Of a stretch of 64,000 nucleotides of DNA, positions 42,399-51,357 are shown one piece after another. A program made the position numbers and the translations under genes. The notes beneath the pieces were generated by a model. It did no database searches and was not told the DNA's origin. It worked only from the letters and a program-made list of their open reading frames with translations. Origin of the DNA: Nocardia gamkensis NBRC 108242 (lineage in GTDB: Bacteria > Actinomycetota > Actinomycetes > Mycobacteriales > Mycobacteriaceae); NCBI RefSeq assembly GCF_001612985.1, contig NZ_BDBM01000027.1, positions 62,001 through 126,000 of the forward strand. The letters are read 5' to 3'. The number at the start of each line of letters is the position of its first letter. Within the stretch, counting starts at the first letter, position 1.

Positions 42399-43265
42399 CT
42401 ACCGCGGTCCGCGAGTGTTCCGCTCCGGCGTGTGGCGCTCGACCAAGAACGCCGACATCGCCTCGGCGACCGCGGCGGGCTGGTCGAGCATCGAAAGGAC
42501 GTAGGCGTCATCGATTTCGACCAGCCTCGCGCCGGGCATGAGTTCGGCGAGCCTGCGGCCGTGCTCGCGCGGCATCACCTTGCCCGCCGACGACCACAGG
42601 ATCAGCGCGTCGCCTTGGAAGTCGCGCAGTGCCTCGGTATTCGCGATCAATTCCGGCTTGCGGAACCCCGACTTGGTGTACGCGAGCAGGTCGCGCCGAA
42701 TCCCGGCATCCCGCAGTCCCGGTTCGGTCCAGCCGCGCACCAGCGCGTCGGACAGCGGGCGCCGCGCCATCCAACCGAACAGCAGCGGCGAGCGACGCAG
42801 CCACCGAACGCGTAATTGCCGCAGCGCCAGTGAAACGCCGCCCGGCATATAGGTGGCGACGGTGGCCATCTTGCCCGGCAGGCCGGGCGGGAAATTGTCG
42901 AACGCCTCGCAGGGCAGCACGATGAGCCTGCCGACGCGTTCGTCGAGCCCGTAGGCGGTGAGGAACAGCGCACCACCCCAATCGCTGTGCACGAGCGTGA
43001 CATCCCGCAGATCCAATGCGGCGAGAAGATCGGCGACGAGTTGATTCAGGCCGCGCAAGCTCAGGTCCACACCCGGCCGCAGCGGTAGGGGATGGGCGCC
43101 GAGCGGCAGGTCCGGCAGCACGTACCGGAAGCCGTCGGGCAGGGCGTCGATGACCTCGTCCCACACCGTGTGGTTCATCAGCAGACCGTGCAGCAGAACG
43201 ACCGGCGGTCCTTCGCCGCGCTCGACGTAGTGCACCCGGCCCACCGGCAGTTCGATAACGGGCAT
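42399..43265 (-). CDS. Alpha/beta hydrolase with an aspartate at the nucleophile position
   Basis: A 288-residue hydrolase, started at the ATG at 43265 with GGAGG 6 bases upstream. HGLLMNHTVWDEVIDALP is the oxyanion region. The elbow is VHSDWGG, so the nucleophile position is Asp95, as in haloalkane dehalogenases and epoxide hydrolases. The usual catalytic His region reads IDDAYVLSMLDQP, with Tyr where His is expected; some dehalogenase-like subfamilies share this, so it may not be a hydrolase in the usual sense. It is divergent from a TetR gene with an 18-base palindrome between them. Confidence 0.83.
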   Translation of the reverse strand: MPVIELPVGRVHYVERGEGPPVVLLHGLLMNHTVWDEVIDALPDGFRYVLPDLPLGAHPLPLRPGVDLSLRGLNQLVADLLAALDLRDVTLVHSDWGGALFLTAYGLDERVGRLIVLPCEAFDNFPPGLPGKMATVATYMPGGVSLALRQLRVRWLRRSPLLFGWMARRPLSDALVRGWTEPGLRDAGIRRDLLAYTKSGFRKPELIANTEALRDFQGDALILWSSAGKVMPREHGRRLAELMPGARLVEIDDAYVLSMLDQPAAVAEAMSAFLVERHTPERNTRGPR

Positions 43266-43290
43266 GTCCGCCTCCATTTGAGCGATCACT

Positions 43291-43308
43291 CTAGAGTAGT
43301 TGCTCTAG
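43291..43308. promoter_or_regulatory. Probable TetR operator
   Basis: CTAGAG (43291-43296) and CTCTAG (43303-43308) form a perfect inverted repeat with a 6-base spacer, between the alpha/beta hydrolase and TetR starts. Confidence 0.6.
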
Positions 43309-43317
43309 TCTGGAACG

Positions 43318-43914
43318 GTGACCGAGAAGATGTCAACCAGCACCCGGGAACGCCTCGTCACCGCGATGGCCGAGCTGATGCGGACGCAGGGCTACGCGGG
43401 CACCAGCGTCAAGCAGCTCACCGTCGCCGCGAGCGCGCCGATGGGGTCGCTCTATCACCACTTCCCCGAAGGGAAACCGCAGATCGCCGCCGCGGCGCTG
43501 CGCACGTCCGGAGCCGCGTACCTGCAGTTGCTCCCTTTGCTGTTCGACGCCGACGAAGATCTGTGCGAGGCGATCCCCGCCGCGTTCGCGTCGGCGGCCG
43601 AGCAGATCGAACAGACCGGCTGGATGAACATGTGCCCGGTCGGCACCGTCGCGGGTGAGGTCGCCGACAGCGAACCCGGGCTGCGTGAAGTCGCCGCCGA
43701 GGTCATCGTCTCTTGGATCGACGAGGGCGCCGACTACTTCGTCCGCCGCGGCTTGTCCGCACCGGACGCCCGCGAGCTCATCGTCGCCGTCCTCGCGGCG
43801 CTCGAGGGCGCTTTCGTGCTCAGCCGCACTCTTCGCTCGACCGAACCCTTGCATGCGGCCGGCCGGTCGTTGGGCGCCCGCATCGAGCAGATGCTGAACG
43901 GGGTGGGCGAATAG
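43318..43914 (+). CDS. TetR-family regulator (LmrA/YxaF-like)
   Basis: A 198-residue TetR protein, started at the GTG at 43318 or the ATG at 43330. The helix-turn-helix is GTSVKQLTVAASAPMGSLYH, and the next residues HHFPEGKPQIAAAAL plus NMCPVGTVAGEVAD are typical of the LmrA/YxaF subgroup. It is divergent from the alpha/beta hydrolase and probably controls it and itself. The frame of a degenerate acyltransferase runs antisense across its last 180 bases. Confidence 0.9.
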   Translation: MTEKMSTSTRERLVTAMAELMRTQGYAGTSVKQLTVAASAPMGSLYHHFPEGKPQIAAAALRTSGAAYLQLLPLLFDADEDLCEAIPAAFASAAEQIEQTGWMNMCPVGTVAGEVADSEPGLREVAAEVIVSWIDEGADYFVRRGLSAPDARELIVAVLAALEGAFVLSRTLRSTEPLHAAGRSLGARIEQMLNGVGE

Positions 43915-45380
43915 CGGATCAACAGTCCGCCATCATCCGAGTCCCTCGCGGCGAATCCGGCGCGAACTGATTCGACATCATCGACGCGAGGGCCTGCCGC
44001 ATGCAGGCGACCAACAATCAACGCGACGAAGCGAACGACTTCGGGGGTGACCACGCGGAGGGCTTCTGTGCGGCCGTGGCGGTAATGCCGCACGGCAACG
44101 GATTCATAGGTGATGCCGAGCAATCCCCTGGACCGCTGATGTGCGAGTTGGAAAGCCATCTGTACCAGCGCATCCGGTGATATTCCGAGTCGTTTGGCCG
44201 TGTCCGAGCCGAAGCCGTCGAGCGTGACGACCTCCGTGGCGGTCTCGTCCGCTTGCTCGGCGAAGTCGGCTGAGGCTTGCCGAACCGCCTGCCGGACAGC
44301 CTCGTCGAGACGGAATTCGATCGGTGATACCGCGGGCGCCCGTCCCGGCTTGTCCGCCGAGACAGCTGTCGCACTCGCCAGAACCGCGTCGCACAAGCCG
44401 GCCACGGTGGTTCCGTCCAGGCCGGACTCCTCGATGTTGACGCCCGCGCGACCATCGGCGAACACGATGAATGTCAACGCTTTGTCGTACCAGCGGTTCC
44501 CGCCGTCGCCGTGCATGAGCTGGTTGCAGGCAGCGAGTTCGTCTCGGGGCGCGAAGTCGTCGAGCGCGAGGCAGAACAGCGCCGTTTCGATCGTCTCGAA
44601 CGCGGCGACGTTGTCCGCGTCTTCCATGAGGGCTTGGCGAGCCCTCGCCCAAGCGGTGCGTGGTCCCGTTGTCAGCGCACCCGGCGACATCTCACCGGCC
44701 GGATCGGCTCTGCCGATCGCGTCCAACCCGGCGATCAGGTCCTCGATGGAATGCGGGGTACCGTCGGCCGCGACGACGTCCATTCGGAACGCATGACTTC
44801 GGAAGAAGACGACGATGTGCCGGGCCGTCGACGGGCCGGGCTCGGCGGCGCTGTAGGCGGAGCGCACGGTGTCGCACTCGATGCCGGGGATCCTGGTGGT
44901 GGAGAACAGGCGCCTGTTCTGGTGCATGGACAGTGGCCGGCCGCGCAGCAGCACAGGCGCTACCATCTCGGCGTCGAGTTCGAATTTGTACGCGGCGGTA
45001 CGGAAGATCAGTTCGGCGGCACGTTCGAGTTGCCCATGCTCCGAGTCCGGAAACAGGAAGAAGGAATTCGCGTTGTACGCGATACTGTCCCGATAGCCGA
45101 GATGGCGAGAGTGCCAGAATGCGTCGAGCCAACTGTGGACGCCGGGTGTCCGATCGGATCGCTCGATCTCGCTTTGCCGAGTCCACGCCGCACTGTCCGG
45201 CGCGAGGAACTGCTCCACGGCCGCTTTCGTGGCAGTGAGTTCCTCGTCGGTCAGCAACGGCGAGCACCTCTCGAGAAACCGTTCGCACGTTTCCTCCAAC
45301 GTCGGGATGCGAAGTCGCGGCAGCTGCTCGTCGTAATCGTATGTGCTGACCGACATCTCGGTGGCGAGTTTCTCGGTCAC
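43734..45380 (-). pseudogene. Degenerate choline/carnitine acyltransferase-like gene
   Basis: The frame encodes 548 residues. The first 480 or so follow the choline/carnitine acyltransferase pattern: LPRLRIPTLEETCERFLERC at the start, GDGGNRWYDK, a later QMAFQLAHQR and YRHGRTEALRVVTPE. The catalytic His of the EH motif is replaced: the site reads NIEESGLDG with Glu318. Homology stops at about 43960, and the last 60-75 residues are antisense to the TetR gene, so the usual C-terminal 100 or more residues are missing. It is most likely a truncated, inactive relic; a repurposed protein is the alternative. No neighbour suggests a pathway. Confidence 0.6.
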
Positions 45381-45933
45381 CGTGAGAGTCTCTCATCGCT
45401 ACCGCAGCAACTGACTCCAACGGTGGGAATGCCGGATGAGCCTTTTCCGCGGACAGTACGTGGATCTTCGGACTGGACTCACCGCTGTCGACCCGGGCGG
45501 TGCCGCCTCGCGAGCGCGGTGCGAACCTGCGGTAGCGGAGGCTCGACCGGAGCCCGAGACTCGCCGGTTCCCACCGCTGGAGACGGCTTGACGACAACAA
45601 CGAGACATGCCGCAGCACAACGGATCCCGCTGGAGGTGACTCGCGGGCCGGAGCCGACGTCGGAGGCCGTGAGGGCCACCTCCTGGTCGCGTACGCCGAA
45701 GCAGTCCGTCCGACCGGCAGGTGCACGCTATCGGAAGGCTCGAACCATGCGCTCCCCGAGAGTGGGAGCGCAACGGACCATAAACCAGACGGAATCGGAC
45801 AAAAACAGACGAAAACGGATCGCAATATGCATTGCCGCAGTGCGGCTTTCGGGGCCTTAATGGTTACAGCCGGGCAACCAACAGGTCGAGCACCCCCCGG
45901 TGCAGGTAATCAACTCTGAAAAGGGGCAATGCC
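45381..45933. other. Intergenic region before the IPT/TIG gene
   Basis: About 550 bases without a credible gene. The last 150 bases are AT-richer and should hold the promoter of the gene at 45934, whose ribosome site AAAAGGGG lies just before the start. Confidence 0.4.
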
Positions 45934-46671
45934 ATGCCTACTATCACTTCGGTATCGCCGACCACGGGCCCGACTTCGGGGGGTAACAGCGTGGTTATCA
46001 CCGGAACCGGATTCACCGGTCCGACCACGGTGCGATTCGGCGGGACCGCGACGACTTTCACCCTGGATTCCGATACGCAGATCACGGCGATCGCTCCGCC
46101 CGGCGCAGGCACCGTACAGGTCACCGTTGCCAATGCGGGCGGAACCAGTAATGGCTTTCCTTATACCTACGTCGTGCAGCCACCTGTGGTGGCCTCGGTA
46201 ATTCCGAATTCCGGGCCGTCGACCGGTGGAACCGTGGTTTTGATCGTCGGAACCGGCTTCACCGGAGTTACTTCGGTCAAGTTCGGCGCCACCCCGGCCA
46301 CCTTCTTCTTCGGGATTTCCAGCACGCTGATCATCGCGATCGCTCCGCCGGGAACGGGTACCGTGCCGGTCACCGTCACCACTCCGGTCGGTACAAGTCC
46401 GGGAGTGCCGTACACCTATGTTTCGGTGCCGACGCTGATTTCGGTCACACCGAATACGGGGCCGGTGACCGGCGGTACCGCGGTCACGATCACCGGCACC
46501 GGATTCACCGGCGCCACCGGCGTATTCTTCGGTTTCCTTCCGGCAGTGTCGTTCACGGTGAATTCCGACACGCAGATCACCGCGATCACCCCGGTGGGCT
46601 TCGGTCCGGCGCCGGTCACGGTCACCGGTCCGGGCGGTATCGCCGGCGGCGTGTTCTTCATCTACAGCTGA
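45934..46671 (+). CDS. Three-repeat IPT/TIG-domain protein without signal peptide
   Basis: A 245-residue protein made of three tandem Ig-like IPT/TIG domains of about 80 residues each. Each opens with a P-x-SG-x-x-x-GG element (VSPTTGPTSGGNSVVITGTG; VIPNSGPSTGG; VTPNTGPVTGG) and closes near FPYTYV, VPYTYV or VFFIYS. The composition is strongly Thr, Gly, Val and Pro-biased, with almost no charge. IPT domains are usually extracellular binding modules, yet translation starts directly at domain 1 with no signal peptide or membrane anchor. Export by another route or a cytoplasmic structural role is possible. It is a single-gene unit. Confidence 0.85.
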   Translation: MPTITSVSPTTGPTSGGNSVVITGTGFTGPTTVRFGGTATTFTLDSDTQITAIAPPGAGTVQVTVANAGGTSNGFPYTYVVQPPVVASVIPNSGPSTGGTVVLIVGTGFTGVTSVKFGATPATFFFGISSTLIIAIAPPGTGTVPVTVTTPVGTSPGVPYTYVSVPTLISVTPNTGPVTGGTAVTITGTGFTGATGVFFGFLPAVSFTVNSDTQITAITPVGFGPAPVTVTGPGGIAGGVFFIYS

Positions 46672-46735
46672 CGCCGCCGCCGGCATGTGCCCGAGCCTGA
46701 GGCAGTGGTACTGCGCAGGTAGCGGCATCCGAAGG

Positions 46736-46774
46736 CCGGAGGGGTCGACCTGATGCACGGGTCGGCCCCTTCGG
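46736..46774. terminator. Hairpin between convergent genes
   Basis: CCGGAGGGGTCGACC (46736-46750) pairs with GGTCGGCCCCTTCGG (46760-46774) with two mismatched or wobble positions and a 9-base loop. It lies between the IPT gene and the convergent epimerase gene. Confidence 0.7.
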
Positions 46775-46875
46775 TCGTGGTGACGTCGACTCGGGGTCGT
46801 CGGACGACTCGATCGTCGGCGGGCCCGGAGACACCGGTACGGCGACCGCTGCGGCAGCGCAGAGCGGCAGGCGAA

Positions 46876-47937
46876 CTAGCCGACACCCAGCTCTCGGCCA
46901 CCCACTCCGGCCGCGAATTCCCGCCAGCGCCAAGCCCCGCCCGCGTCGCGAGCCAGAGGTGGGGTGTCTTCCCCCGCACCGGCGCGCAAACCGGAGAGCA
47001 GATGCCGGAGGGCGTCCACGGCGGTGAACCGCGGCGTCCAGCCCAGCTCCGCCCGCGCGCGGCCGGTATCCAGGATCGGCAGGCGCATCACCGCGTCGAA
47101 CAGGTCCGGCGCCGCGGGCAGGGTCCGCGCGTGCCACCCCATGGCGAGCGCGGCGCGGACGAGTCCGGGCGGCACGGACACCACCCGGGCGCCGAACAAC
47201 TCGGCCAGCCGGTCGCGGTCGATCACCGGTTCCGCGGCCAGATTGAACGGTCCGCGGGCGTCGGTCGCGATAGCGAGGGCGTAGGCGCGACCCACGTCGT
47301 CACTGTGTACCGCTTGGAAGCGCAGGCCACGCGGAAGCGGCAAGATCGGCGGGAGGCCCGGCCGGATCAGGCGATTCGGCAGCAGCGGCCCGGCGAACAA
47401 GCGCCGCTGCTGGCTGGCGGTCTCCCGGCGGAAGATGAACCCCGGGCGCATCCGGACCACGCGGCGGTCGGGATTCTCGGCCTCGAACCGATCCAGTAGC
47501 CGTTCGACATAGGCCTTCTCGCGGGTGTACGCGGCAGGCGGCCAGCCATCGGTCGGCCAGCTCTCCGGCACCGGCTCGTCGTCGTGGCACGGGGAGTAGG
47601 CGCCGACCGACGAGGCGTATATGAAAGCCGGGACCTGCGCGGCGGCCACAGCACGCAGCACGCGCTCGGTGCCGCCCACATTCGCGCGCCAAGTGACCAT
47701 GGGCTGATGGCTGGGCTGGAACAGCCATGCCAAATGCACCACCGCGTCGGCGCCGTGGAAATGGGATTCCAGGTCGTCGGTTCGCACGTCCGCCTGCACC
47801 CATTCGACGCCATCCCAGGATTTGCTCGGGACGCGTCGCGCGATTCCCACGATCGAACCGACCCCCGCTTCGGCCGACAGGGTCTCCAGCAAGCTCGTCC
47901 CCACGTTTCCGGTGGCACCGACCACGACTACGCGCAT
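46876..47937 (-). CDS. NAD-dependent epimerase/dehydratase family protein
   Basis: A 353-residue extended SDR, started at the ATG at 47937 with GAGGAG 6 bases upstream. VVVGATGNVGTSLLE is the NAD loop and ADAVVHLAWLFQP follows. The active-site region has SSVGAYSP and then YTREKAYVERLL, an intact YxxxK. It probably acts on a nucleotide sugar or a lipid-linked ketone; the C-terminal half gives no more detail. It is transcribed alone, with a strong hairpin just upstream at 48034 that ends the previous transcript. Confidence 0.88.
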   Translation of the reverse strand: MRVVVVGATGNVGTSLLETLSAEAGVGSIVGIARRVPSKSWDGVEWVQADVRTDDLESHFHGADAVVHLAWLFQPSHQPMVTWRANVGGTERVLRAVAAAQVPAFIYASSVGAYSPCHDDEPVPESWPTDGWPPAAYTREKAYVERLLDRFEAENPDRRVVRMRPGFIFRRETASQQRRLFAGPLLPNRLIRPGLPPILPLPRGLRFQAVHSDDVGRAYALAIATDARGPFNLAAEPVIDRDRLAELFGARVVSVPPGLVRAALAMGWHARTLPAAPDLFDAVMRLPILDTGRARAELGWTPRFTAVDALRHLLSGLRAGAGEDTPPLARDAGGAWRWREFAAGVGGRELGVG

Positions 47938-48033
47938 ATCTGCTCCTCGGCTCGGCGGCGAGATTCGAGAGCGATGTACCCAGCCTCCGGACGACGACAC
48001 CCGGCCATCCGTTCCAGCTGGATAAAGATGCAA

Positions 48034-48075
48034 ACAGGCGGGGAGGGCGGCCACGCGGCCACCCTCCCCGCCTGT
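48034..48075 (-). terminator. Strong hairpin terminator
   Basis: A 19-base stem with one mismatch: ACAGGCGGGGAGGGCGGCC (48034-48052) against GGCCACCCTCCCCGCCTGT (48057-48075), loop ACGC. It starts 11 bases beyond the stop of the minus-strand gene at 48086. Confidence 0.88.
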
Positions 48076-48085
48076 CGGGAAAAGC

Positions 48086-48334
48086 TCAGATATCGGATTT
48101 GGCGAGGCGCTGGGACAGAAGCTCTTTACCCATCCGACCACCTTTACGGCTGTCGGCCTGCGCCTTGCGGAAGAATTCCACCAGCTCGCTGTCTCCGTCG
48201 CGTTCCGCGTCCCGGATGAACGTATCCAGACGCAGGGCATTCTCCAGGGACGCTTCGACGAACCAGATCAGGTTGTAATCCTTGTCCCTGGTGCCGGTAA
48301 CGGTGCCCGTTTCCTGCTGCTCGGCCATCTCCAC
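48086..48334 (-). CDS. Small charged helical protein (82 aa)
   Basis: An 82-residue acidic/basic protein that reads NLIWFVEASLENALRLDTFI, then RDAERDGDSELVEFFRKAQ, and ends with a basic GKELLSQRLAKSDI. The pattern is two amphipathic helices, somewhat like small ferritin-fold or stress proteins of actinobacteria, but I cannot assign a family. It lies 34 bases after the ChaB-like gene on the same strand and is followed by a strong terminator, so the two probably form one stress-type operon. Confidence 0.7.
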   Translation of the reverse strand: MEMAEQQETGTVTGTRDKDYNLIWFVEASLENALRLDTFIRDAERDGDSELVEFFRKAQADSRKGGRMGKELLSQRLAKSDI

Positions 48335-48368
48335 TCCTCTCGCTTCTTCGTCGTCGAGCGGCGCCTGC

Positions 48369-48695
48369 TCAGTCCCGTCCGAGCGCGTGCGCCAGCTCCT
48401 TCTTCGTCATCTTCGAGCGGCCTTCGACATTGCGTTTCTTGGCCTCGTTGTACAGCTGGTCGCGCGTCGGCCCTTGTGCTCCGCTGTGCGAACGCTGTCC
48501 GCCGCGCTGTTGCGGCGACTTGTCGTCGGTCGAGGACTTGCTCGCGGTCTTGGACTGCCCGGACTGGGCGCGGTTCTTGTTGACCGTGCGAGCGGCGATC
48601 TCCTTCGCGCGATCGGTGCTCGCGCCGCGGGTTTTCGCGGAGTCCTTGACGTGCTCGTATTGGCGTTCCTGCTTGTCCGACCAAGCCTTCGGCAT
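48369..48695 (-). CDS. ChaB-like protein with C-terminal Rho-N/SAP-like motif
   Basis: A 108-residue basic protein. The start PKAWSDKQERQYEHVKDSAK resembles ChaB-type proteins, and the end TRDQLYNEAKKRNVEGRSKM plus TKKELAHAL is the short helix-turn-helix of the Rho N-terminal/SAP type, which binds nucleic acid. The middle is a Ser/Gln/Lys-rich linker. Relatives are often annotated as plasmid stabilisation proteins, but a general nucleic-acid-binding role is all the sequence supports. It is first gene of the pair with the 82-residue protein. Confidence 0.78.
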   Translation of the reverse strand: MPKAWSDKQERQYEHVKDSAKTRGASTDRAKEIAARTVNKNRAQSGQSKTASKSSTDDKSPQQRGGQRSHSGAQGPTRDQLYNEAKKRNVEGRSKMTKKELAHALGRD

Positions 48696-48819
48696 GTGAT
48701 CACCTCCTGTGATTGCGGTTTACCCCGCATGTCCGGACGCAATCCGGTCCGGTCGGTCCGCCTGCTGGATCGGCCCCCGGGGGCTCGTCGCGGCCGAGAG
48801 CCGCCCGGGGCCCGGTTCA

Positions 48820-50055
48820 TCAGCAATTGGACGGCGCGGGCTCTCCGCGAACCCGGCCTTCGAGCCAGGCCAGCACCGCAGGGGCGCCGGCGACCGCCGC
48901 GGACAGATGGTCGAAAGCGGGCACGTGCACCATCTGCCACCGCACCCCGGCCGCACACCAACGGCGGCCGGTGTTGTCGATGGCAGCGATCGGAATCAGC
49001 GGATCGCTCGGCGAATGCCACTCGAAGATCGGAGTTTCCGGAGCGCCGCCGTAGAGCTCCACGCTGTTCTCCTCCACCACCGACCATGCTTCGGGCATTT
49101 CGAAGACCGAGGCGCTGTCGGTCATCTCGCGCGCGCTGCCACCGGCGCCGATGGTGAGGATCTCGTTGGTACAGCTGTTGGCCATGGCGTCACGCAGCGC
49201 GCGGCCTCGCGCGTTGAGATTGGAGCTGATCCGCACCTGGTCCGGATATTCCCGCTCCAAACCGATCGCCGCCGCCATCGCCAAGCCGAAAGCCGGGTGC
49301 GGATTCAAACCCAGCCCCTCCGCCATCGCCACCAGGTTCATCGGCGCGCCACCGAAGGCCGCGCCCACCAGCCGCACATCAGGGGCGTAGGAGGGCTGCA
49401 GTGCGGCCGCCCAAGCCGTGGCGAGACCGCCGCCGGAGTACCCGGCCAGCGCCACCGGGCTCTGCTGAACCCCGAGTTCGGGCAGTTGTTTCGCCGCCCG
49501 GATCCCGTCCAGCGTGATCTGGCCGCCCAAACGTCCCGCTCCGAGGGCGAACTGCGGTCCGAGATGGTCCGGCAGCGCCAGACTCCAGCCTTCTTGGAGC
49601 AGCACACCCAACATCGGCGTCGTCGCCGAGAGATTCAGATCGTTCTCGTAGAGCAGGTGCGATACCGCGCAGCCGGTACCGAGCGAATTGATGAAGTGCT
49701 GGTACGACAGCAGTGGCATGCCGGGCCGCTGGAAGGCAGGGGTGACGATCGTGGTGGTGGCCGCGATCGGCGCGCCGTGCGAATTGGTGGAACGGAACTC
49801 GACCAGCCGGACGGCGGCGCCCGGGAAGGAAGCCAGCGGCGGCAAGGGTCGCACCGCGAGCACGTCACCTGGTCGGTGCGCCGCCAGATCGGCCGGCGCG
49901 GCATAGAACGGGTCCGGATCGGGCAGCGGATATATCGGCTCCGCGGTTGCCGTCGTCGACAGCAGCAGGGTGAGTGCCATGCCGCCGACCGCACCGAGGA
50001 CACGGACCGAACCCATGCGCCCGCTGCCCAGGATACGAAGAAATGGACGAGTCAC
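48820..50055 (-). CDS. Secreted lipase of the LIP (PF03583-type) family
   Basis: A 411-residue exported lipase. The GTG at 50055 gives a long leader; an ATG at 50016 (MGSVRVLGAVGG) would give a typical signal peptide ending near TATA-EP. The nucleophile is Ser207 in AGYSGGGLATAW. The acid and base are probably in the SPSDPLIP and PAFDHLSA segments. LIP-type lipases of nocardioforms and mycobacteria hydrolyse triacylglycerols outside the cell. The protein ends SNC with a terminal cysteine that could pair with CAAG. It is a single gene. Confidence 0.88.
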   Translation of the reverse strand: MTRPFLRILGSGRMGSVRVLGAVGGMALTLLLSTTATAEPIYPLPDPDPFYAAPADLAAHRPGDVLAVRPLPPLASFPGAAVRLVEFRSTNSHGAPIAATTTIVTPAFQRPGMPLLSYQHFINSLGTGCAVSHLLYENDLNLSATTPMLGVLLQEGWSLALPDHLGPQFALGAGRLGGQITLDGIRAAKQLPELGVQQSPVALAGYSGGGLATAWAAALQPSYAPDVRLVGAAFGGAPMNLVAMAEGLGLNPHPAFGLAMAAAIGLEREYPDQVRISSNLNARGRALRDAMANSCTNEILTIGAGGSAREMTDSASVFEMPEAWSVVEENSVELYGGAPETPIFEWHSPSDPLIPIAAIDNTGRRWCAAGVRWQMVHVPAFDHLSAAVAGAPAVLAWLEGRVRGEPAPSNC

Positions 50056-50418
50056 GACCGTTGACCTCCAAGGGTAGTTCGCCGCATTCGTCGATCAGCC
50101 GGCTGGGTTGATAGTCCTTCAGCAAATTACCAGCGACACAACAGGTGAAACCGGAATCGGTCAGAAAGGCTGTTTTACGGGCGGAGGAGCTCCGAATCCT
50201 GCGGATCCAACGCGGGTATCGTGATGCTCAGCAATCTGTTGGCCATTCTGGTTCGTCGCGTCGATTCGAAGCCGCCGACGACATCCGTTCGACTGCGGCG
50301 CGCCCTGCGCGCGGTCGAGCGGCCCCGGCGACCGCCCGGGGGTTGCGACGAGGGGCGAGCACGGCTTGGCTGGATCACATACACAGTGACGAGGTGCAGG
50401 ACGAAGGAAGGAGCGGTC
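50056..50418. other. Intergenic region between divergent genes
   Basis: About 360 bases. Frames read through it without family likeness. It should hold the promoters of the lipase (leftwards) and of the small membrane protein (rightwards). I see no clear operator. Confidence 0.35.
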
Positions 50419-50835
50419 ATGTCCAAGACAGCAACCGAGAAGGTCCGCGCATCCGGCTCCCAGGCGCGGGAGACGGCACCGCCGGTGCCCACCGCCGAGG
50501 CCGAATCGAAGGCCGAGTCGAAGACGGGGTCGCGCCCCGCGCCCACCGCGCGCGTTAGGTTGCGCGTGCCGGTTCCCACGGTCGGCATGCGGATGGCCCG
50601 CATTCCGCTTCCGCCCGGGCCGCGCAGCGTGGCGACCGGAGTTTCGTCGGCGACCACTGCGGTGCGCAATCGGGTACCGGATCGGGAGTCGTTGCTCTAT
50701 TTCGGCGGGCTCGGGGCGGCGGCGGTCACCGGGCTGGTGTCGTGGCCGGTCGCCGGGGCGATCGGCGTCGGCGTCTGGGTGGCCGAGCACGCCCGTCGTG
50801 CTCCGGAGACCGTGCGGAGTGGGAGCGACGGGTGA
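50419..50835 (+). CDS. Small membrane-associated protein of unknown function (138 aa)
   Basis: Started at the ATG at 50419, which has GGAAGGAG 6 bases upstream; the frame extends further up but without a ribosome site. The first 70 residues are Ala/Glu/Lys/Pro-rich and likely disordered, then come a basic stretch and one hydrophobic segment near the end (GGLGAAAVTGLVSWPVAGAI). It is probably anchored in the membrane with a cytoplasmic tail. No family is recognised. It is convergent with the NUDIX gene. Confidence 0.68.
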   Translation: MSKTATEKVRASGSQARETAPPVPTAEAESKAESKTGSRPAPTARVRLRVPVPTVGMRMARIPLPPGPRSVATGVSSATTAVRNRVPDRESLLYFGGLGAAAVTGLVSWPVAGAIGVGVWVAEHARRAPETVRSGSDG

Positions 50836-50896
50836 TCTGACAAGCACCCGGTTGGCAGCGCTGCAAGGACAGTGCCCCGGGCGCAGTTCCCGCGGG

Positions 50897-51295
50897 CTAC
50901 CAGTCGACCACGCCGAGCTCGTGGAGCTTGCGGAAGACCAGCATCGAACCGGGTGCCACGTGGTCCATCGCGGCGTACTCGCTGACGGTGAAGTAGCGCA
51001 GTTCGGCGATCTCGCTGGTGGGGCGCGGGTCGCCGTCGAGTTCCGCGGTGAAGCAGGTCATGTGCAGGCGGGTGCCGGGGGAGTGGCCGTACGCCTCGGC
51101 GTGGAATACCCCGAGTTCGTCGCAGGAGACGACGCCGACACCGAGTTCCTCGCGCACTTCGCGGTGCAGTGCCGCCTCGGGCGTCTCGCCGGGGTCGATC
51201 TTGCCGCCGGCCATGTAGAAGACGTCTTTGCCTGCCGAGCGCGCCTGCAGCAGGCGGCGATCCCGGATATGGGCCAGCGCGGACGTGCGAATCAC
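50897..51295 (-). CDS. NUDIX hydrolase
   Basis: A 132-residue NUDIX protein, started at the GTG at 51295. The NUDIX box is complete: it opens GGKIDPGETPEAALH and closes REVREELGV, matching Gx5Ex7REUxEExGU. The family cleaves nucleoside diphosphates linked to another group; the substrate is not evident. The frame is open further upstream, but that part overlaps the TetR gene in another frame and has no start signal. Confidence 0.92.
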   Translation of the reverse strand: MIRTSALAHIRDRRLLQARSAGKDVFYMAGGKIDPGETPEAALHREVREELGVGVVSCDELGVFHAEAYGHSPGTRLHMTCFTAELDGDPRPTSEIAELRYFTVSEYAAMDHVAPGSMLVFRKLHELGVVDW

Positions 51296-51357
51296 CGGCC
51301 CACTGTACTGAGCGGCCCGGACGGGATGCCAACCGGATTTCGCGCGGATCGGCCGGC

